A stretch of 64,000 nucleotides of DNA, from assembly GCF_003020125.1 (NCBI RefSeq), contig NZ_PYFW01000001.1:1-64000 (forward strand), written 5' to 3'. The notes beneath the pieces are model-generated. The model did not search any database. It worked only from the letters and a program-made list of their open reading frames with translations, and was not told where the DNA came from. Of this stretch, positions 62,306-64,000 are shown piece after piece. The translations under genes were made by a program, and so were the position numbers. Position 1 is the stretch's first letter. The number at the start of each line of letters is the position of its first letter. Source of the DNA: Bradyrhizobium sp. MOS003 (GTDB lineage Bacteria; Pseudomonadota; Alphaproteobacteria; Rhizobiales; Xanthobacteraceae).

Positions 62306-62421
62306 GTGCGTTGACCCGGTCCTTTCGGTTCCGGATTCCTCAGCCCCCAGCCCCCCGGGGTCGAACAGGATCGGGTCTGTACGCACAACAAGGAGGGCCA
62401 ACGCAAGTTGGTCCTTTTTTG
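62306..62421 (+). ncRNA. Candidate small RNA with a long hairpin and an intrinsic terminator
   Basis: The plus strand holds two structures in a space without genes. The long stem pairs GTGCGT (62306-62311) with ACGCAC (62381-62386), GACCCG (62313-62318) with CGGGTC (62372-62377), and GTCCT (62319-62323) with AGGAT (62367-62371), then continues through TTCG/CGAA to a GGGG/CCGG inner part; the apical loop is C-rich (CTCAGCCCCCAGCCCC). The second hairpin (62394-62414, GGGCCAAC-GCAA-GTTGGTCC) is followed by TTTTTT. Nothing on this strand within 700 bases upstream would need that terminator. The 5' end is not known. It fits no SRP, 6S or tmRNA pattern. The C-rich loop could pair with Shine-Dalgarno sequences; that is inference. 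Confidence 0.6.
62394..62421 (+). terminator. Intrinsic terminator of the candidate small RNA
   Basis: GGGCCAAC and GTTGGTCC pair across GCAA with one G-T pair, followed by six T and GTTT. It faces the plus strand, whereas both neighbouring genes are on the minus strand, and so marks an otherwise unexplained plus-strand transcript. Confidence 0.8.
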
Positions 62422-62447
62422 TTTGTGTCGGGACGTTTCTGTTTCCA

Positions 62448-62510
62448 GTCATCCCGGGGGGCGTAGCGCGAGCTATGGTGCTCCCGCCAAGAGGCGCGGC
62501 CCGGAATGAC
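62448..62510. repeat. Palindromic repeat GTCATCCCGGGG / GGCCCGGAATGAC
   Basis: An imperfect palindrome with ends GTCATCCCGGGG and CCCGGAATGAC, and an inner stem around CGCGAGC...GCTC. It is related to the unit upstream of mdh. It separates the candidate sRNA from the DUF1223 gene. Confidence 0.7.
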
Positions 62511-62546
62511 GACAGACTGCTTATTCTGCGACGATCGTTACGCGCG

Positions 62547-63338
62547 TCAGTGCAGCGACGTGTAGGCAGCGCCGAGCATCGGTCCTGGCCGCTCGCGGCT
62601 GCCGTCCTGGACATAGACCACCGCGCCGTCGACGCCGTCACGCGTGAGGTTCTCGATCGGCACCGTCCAGCTTTCCGAACGCCCGGTCCAGTCCCCGACC
62701 TTGAGCAAATTGCGCACCACGTTGTGATAGGTGACCTGCTGACCGCGATTCTCGCCGCGGGTGATCTCAATCGGCACCGACTTGGCAATCGAACAGATCC
62801 AGACCTCGCCATGCGAGATGGCCGGCTCGTTGCTGGCAGCCACCGACACGTTGATCTGCTTGCCCGCGAGCGACATCGTCACCGGCACGCTCATTACGCC
62901 CTTGTCTTTGTCGCTCTTGCCGATCGCGCTCTCGATGCCGGCACGATCGCTGCCGATGACATGGGTGGAGCCGTTGACCACGACTTGCGGCGTGTAAACC
63001 TCGCGGTCGCCGCGCATGCGCGAATAAGCACGCTGCCGTGCAGAGAAGCGCGAATCCGCCAGCGTGTCCTTCCAACCAAGATAGTCCCAATAGTCGATCG
63101 GCATGCTCAGCGCGATGACCGAGGGATCCTTGGAGAGATCGCCGATGATCTTGTCGGCGGGCGGGCAGGAGGAGCAGCCCTGCGAGGTAAACAATTCGAC
63201 GACGGCGCGGGGGTCGGCCTCGGCAGGACGGATGACGGCGACGATCGCACAGATGCCAAGAGCTCCCGACCAGAGCGCACCGGACCACCTTGAGATCACG
63301 TTGCGTGAAACCAGATGAGAAGCCGTCATTGCTGTCAT
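62547..63338 (-). CDS. DUF1223 family secreted thioredoxin-like protein
   Basis: A 263-residue protein. A signal-like segment (about 20-38) precedes the DUF1223 domain, whose thioredoxin-like start is VVELFTSQGCSSCPPADKII with a Cys-x-x-Cys at about 56-59. The middle contains DYWDYLGWKDTLADSRFSARQRAYS and YTPQVVVNGSTHVIGSD, conserved in the family. The fold suggests a redox role in the periplasm; no target is known. Translation could start at several ATGs near 63338-63329. It is followed by the convergent-strand repeat region and preceded by the acnA 3' end. Confidence 0.88.
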   Translation of the reverse strand: MTAMTASHLVSRNVISRWSGALWSGALGICAIVAVIRPAEADPRAVVELFTSQGCSSCPPADKIIGDLSKDPSVIALSMPIDYWDYLGWKDTLADSRFSARQRAYSRMRGDREVYTPQVVVNGSTHVIGSDRAGIESAIGKSDKDKGVMSVPVTMSLAGKQINVSVAASNEPAISHGEVWICSIAKSVPIEITRGENRGQQVTYHNVVRNLLKVGDWTGRSESWTVPIENLTRDGVDGAVVYVQDGSRERPGPMLGAAYTSLH

Positions 63339-63481
63339 GTCGAACGCCGCACACCTAAGCTCGTGGAAAGGAAAATCTTATCGCCTGATGGTCACCGTAG
63401 TCTTACGGGTACGGCATAACCCTGCCGTCCTGGGCGGAGTTTCCGCTGGACGGGCCCATCCGAAGCATGCCGCAAACGCGT

Positions 63482-63509
63482 GAAGGCGGCCTTGTGATAG
63501 GCCGCCTTC
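63482..63509 (-). terminator. Hairpin downstream of acnA
   Basis: GAAGGCGGCC (63482-63491) and GGCCGCCTTC (63500-63509) are perfect 10-base reverse complements with an 8-base loop, 50 bases beyond the acnA stop. On the minus strand only ACGCGTTTGCGG follows, so it may be a weak terminator or an mRNA-stabilising structure. Confidence 0.6.
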
Positions 63510-63559
63510 GTTTAACCTTCTACTCACGTCGCAGTGAGCCACCGTTCACAAATTCGCGC

Positions 63560-64000
63560 TTAGGCCGCGAGCTTGCGCAGCACGTAGTGCAGGATACCGC
63601 CGTTGCGGTAGTAGTCGAGCTCATCAAGCGTATCGATGCGGCAGAGCAGCGAAACGCGCTGCAGCGAGCCGTCGCCGGAGACGATCTCCGCGGTCAGCTT
63701 CTGGCGCGGCTTGAGGTCGCCTTGGAGGCCGCGCAGCGTGACCTTCTCGTCGCCCTTGAGGCCGAGCGACGACCAGGATGTGCCATCCTCGAAGGTGAGC
63801 GGCAGCACGCCCATACCGACCAGGTTGGAGCGGTGGATGCGCTCGAAGCTCTGGCAGATCACGGCGCGCACGCCGAGCAGACGCGTGCCCTTCGCGGCCC
63901 AGTCGCGCGAGGAGCCGTTGCCGTATTCGGCGCCGGCGAACACCACCAGCGGCACTTGCTCCTGCTGGTACTTCATCGCGGCGTCGTAGATCGACATCTG
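63560..64000 (-). CDS. acnA: Aconitate hydratase A, C-terminal fragment (runs off the window)
   Basis: The last 146 or so residues of aconitase are visible; the gene continues beyond base 64000. The swivel-domain signature [23 protein letters not shown] contains the substrate-binding Ser-Arg, followed by [19 protein letters not shown] and LPLTFEDG. The protein ends [13 protein letters not shown], as in AcnA/IRP1-type aconitases. The enzyme interconverts citrate and isocitrate with a 4Fe-4S cluster, whose ligands lie outside the window. A hairpin 50 bases downstream may end the transcript. Confidence 0.96.
   Translation of the reverse strand, partial: QMSIYDAAMKYQQEQVPLVVFAGAEYGNGSSRDWAAKGTRLLGVRAVICQSFERIHRSNLVGMGVLPLTFEDGTSWSSLGLKGDEKVTLRGLQGDLKPRQKLTAEIVSGDGSLQRVSLLCRIDTLDELDYYRNGGILHYVLRKLAA

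Larger units (their letters stand above)
62046..62546. other. 500-base region without genes, holding a candidate small RNA and a palindrome
   Basis: Between the DUF2794 gene and the DUF1223 gene (both minus strand) the plus strand carries an inverted repeat at 62154-62190, a long hairpin (62306-62386) and an intrinsic terminator (62394-62421), followed by a palindromic repeat at 62448-62510. No protein-coding gene is supported here. Confidence 0.7.

Noticed and set aside
62306..62421. SRP RNA, 6S RNA or tmRNA in the gene-free region near 62.3 kb
   Set aside because: The SRP GGAA tetraloop motif, the 6S open-bubble promoter mimic and the tmRNA tag/tRNA-like ends are all absent.

Overview
The window looks like chromosomal DNA of a Bradyrhizobium-like alphaproteobacterium (order Hyphomicrobiales/Rhizobiales). 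Three things point there: high GC with strong codon bias; gene sets typical of that group (mdh-sucC-sucD-sucA-sucB-lpd on one strand, atpHAGDC without F0 genes, rplU-rpmA followed downstream by obgE-proB-proA-nadD-rsfS-rlmH-envC-ctpA); and many short palindromic intergenic repeats of the kind common in Bradyrhizobium. The species call is an inference from recognised families; no database was searched.

Layout. 1-7.3 kb is a regulatory block: the 5' end of cheA, a stand-alone receiver protein, a Crp/Fnr regulator with an apparent relic of a second Crp domain upstream, an Hpt protein, a LuxR-type protein with a His-less DHp-like region, and a degenerate receiver-EAL protein. 7.3-8.2 kb is a DMT transporter. 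8.4-11.9 kb is a visibly different two-gene cassette next to tRNA-Ser(CGA). One of its genes has a PD-(D/E)XK-like N-terminus and a frameshift; the other is a helical protein of unknown function. 12.7-13.9 kb encodes a ROK-type sugar-kinase-like protein whose motifs occur in circularly permuted order. 14-31.3 kb is a mostly plus-strand housekeeping run: ribosomal proteins L21 and L27, Obg, a formylglycine-type hydrolase, proline synthesis, NAD synthesis, ribosome silencing, rRNA methylation, cell-wall hydrolase control and two tandem Nudix/RppH paralogues. 31.5-36.7 kb is the F1 ATP synthase operon on the minus strand. 37.3-42.8 kb holds rlpA, priA, a tyrosine recombinase and two membrane proteins. 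42.8-53.4 kb is the TCA-cycle operon (mdh to lpd), which also carries a DUF1579-like gene and an SDR gene. 53.6-64 kb holds zapE, a 2H phosphoesterase, an arylesterase divergent from a YbbA/YbbP-type ABC exporter, a Bax-inhibitor-1 family protein behind a structured leader, a GNAT, a DUF2794 protein, a candidate small RNA, a DUF1223 protein and the 3' end of acnA.

How the parts fit. Most of the window is core metabolism and cell maintenance. The two dehydrogenase-complex genes sucA/sucB share one operon with lpd (E3), succinyl-CoA synthetase and malate dehydrogenase, so four consecutive TCA functions are co-transcribed; acnA follows 10 kb away. The accessory or less ordinary material is the cassette by tRNA-Ser, the permuted ROK protein, the degenerate signalling proteins, the candidate sRNA at 62.3-62.4 kb, and the repeat units that sit inside the atp, suc and pro gene clusters.

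Limits: starts were chosen by eye from family length and Shine-Dalgarno-like sequence; promoters are given only where both boxes are visible; RNA structures were paired by hand and no folding energies were computed.
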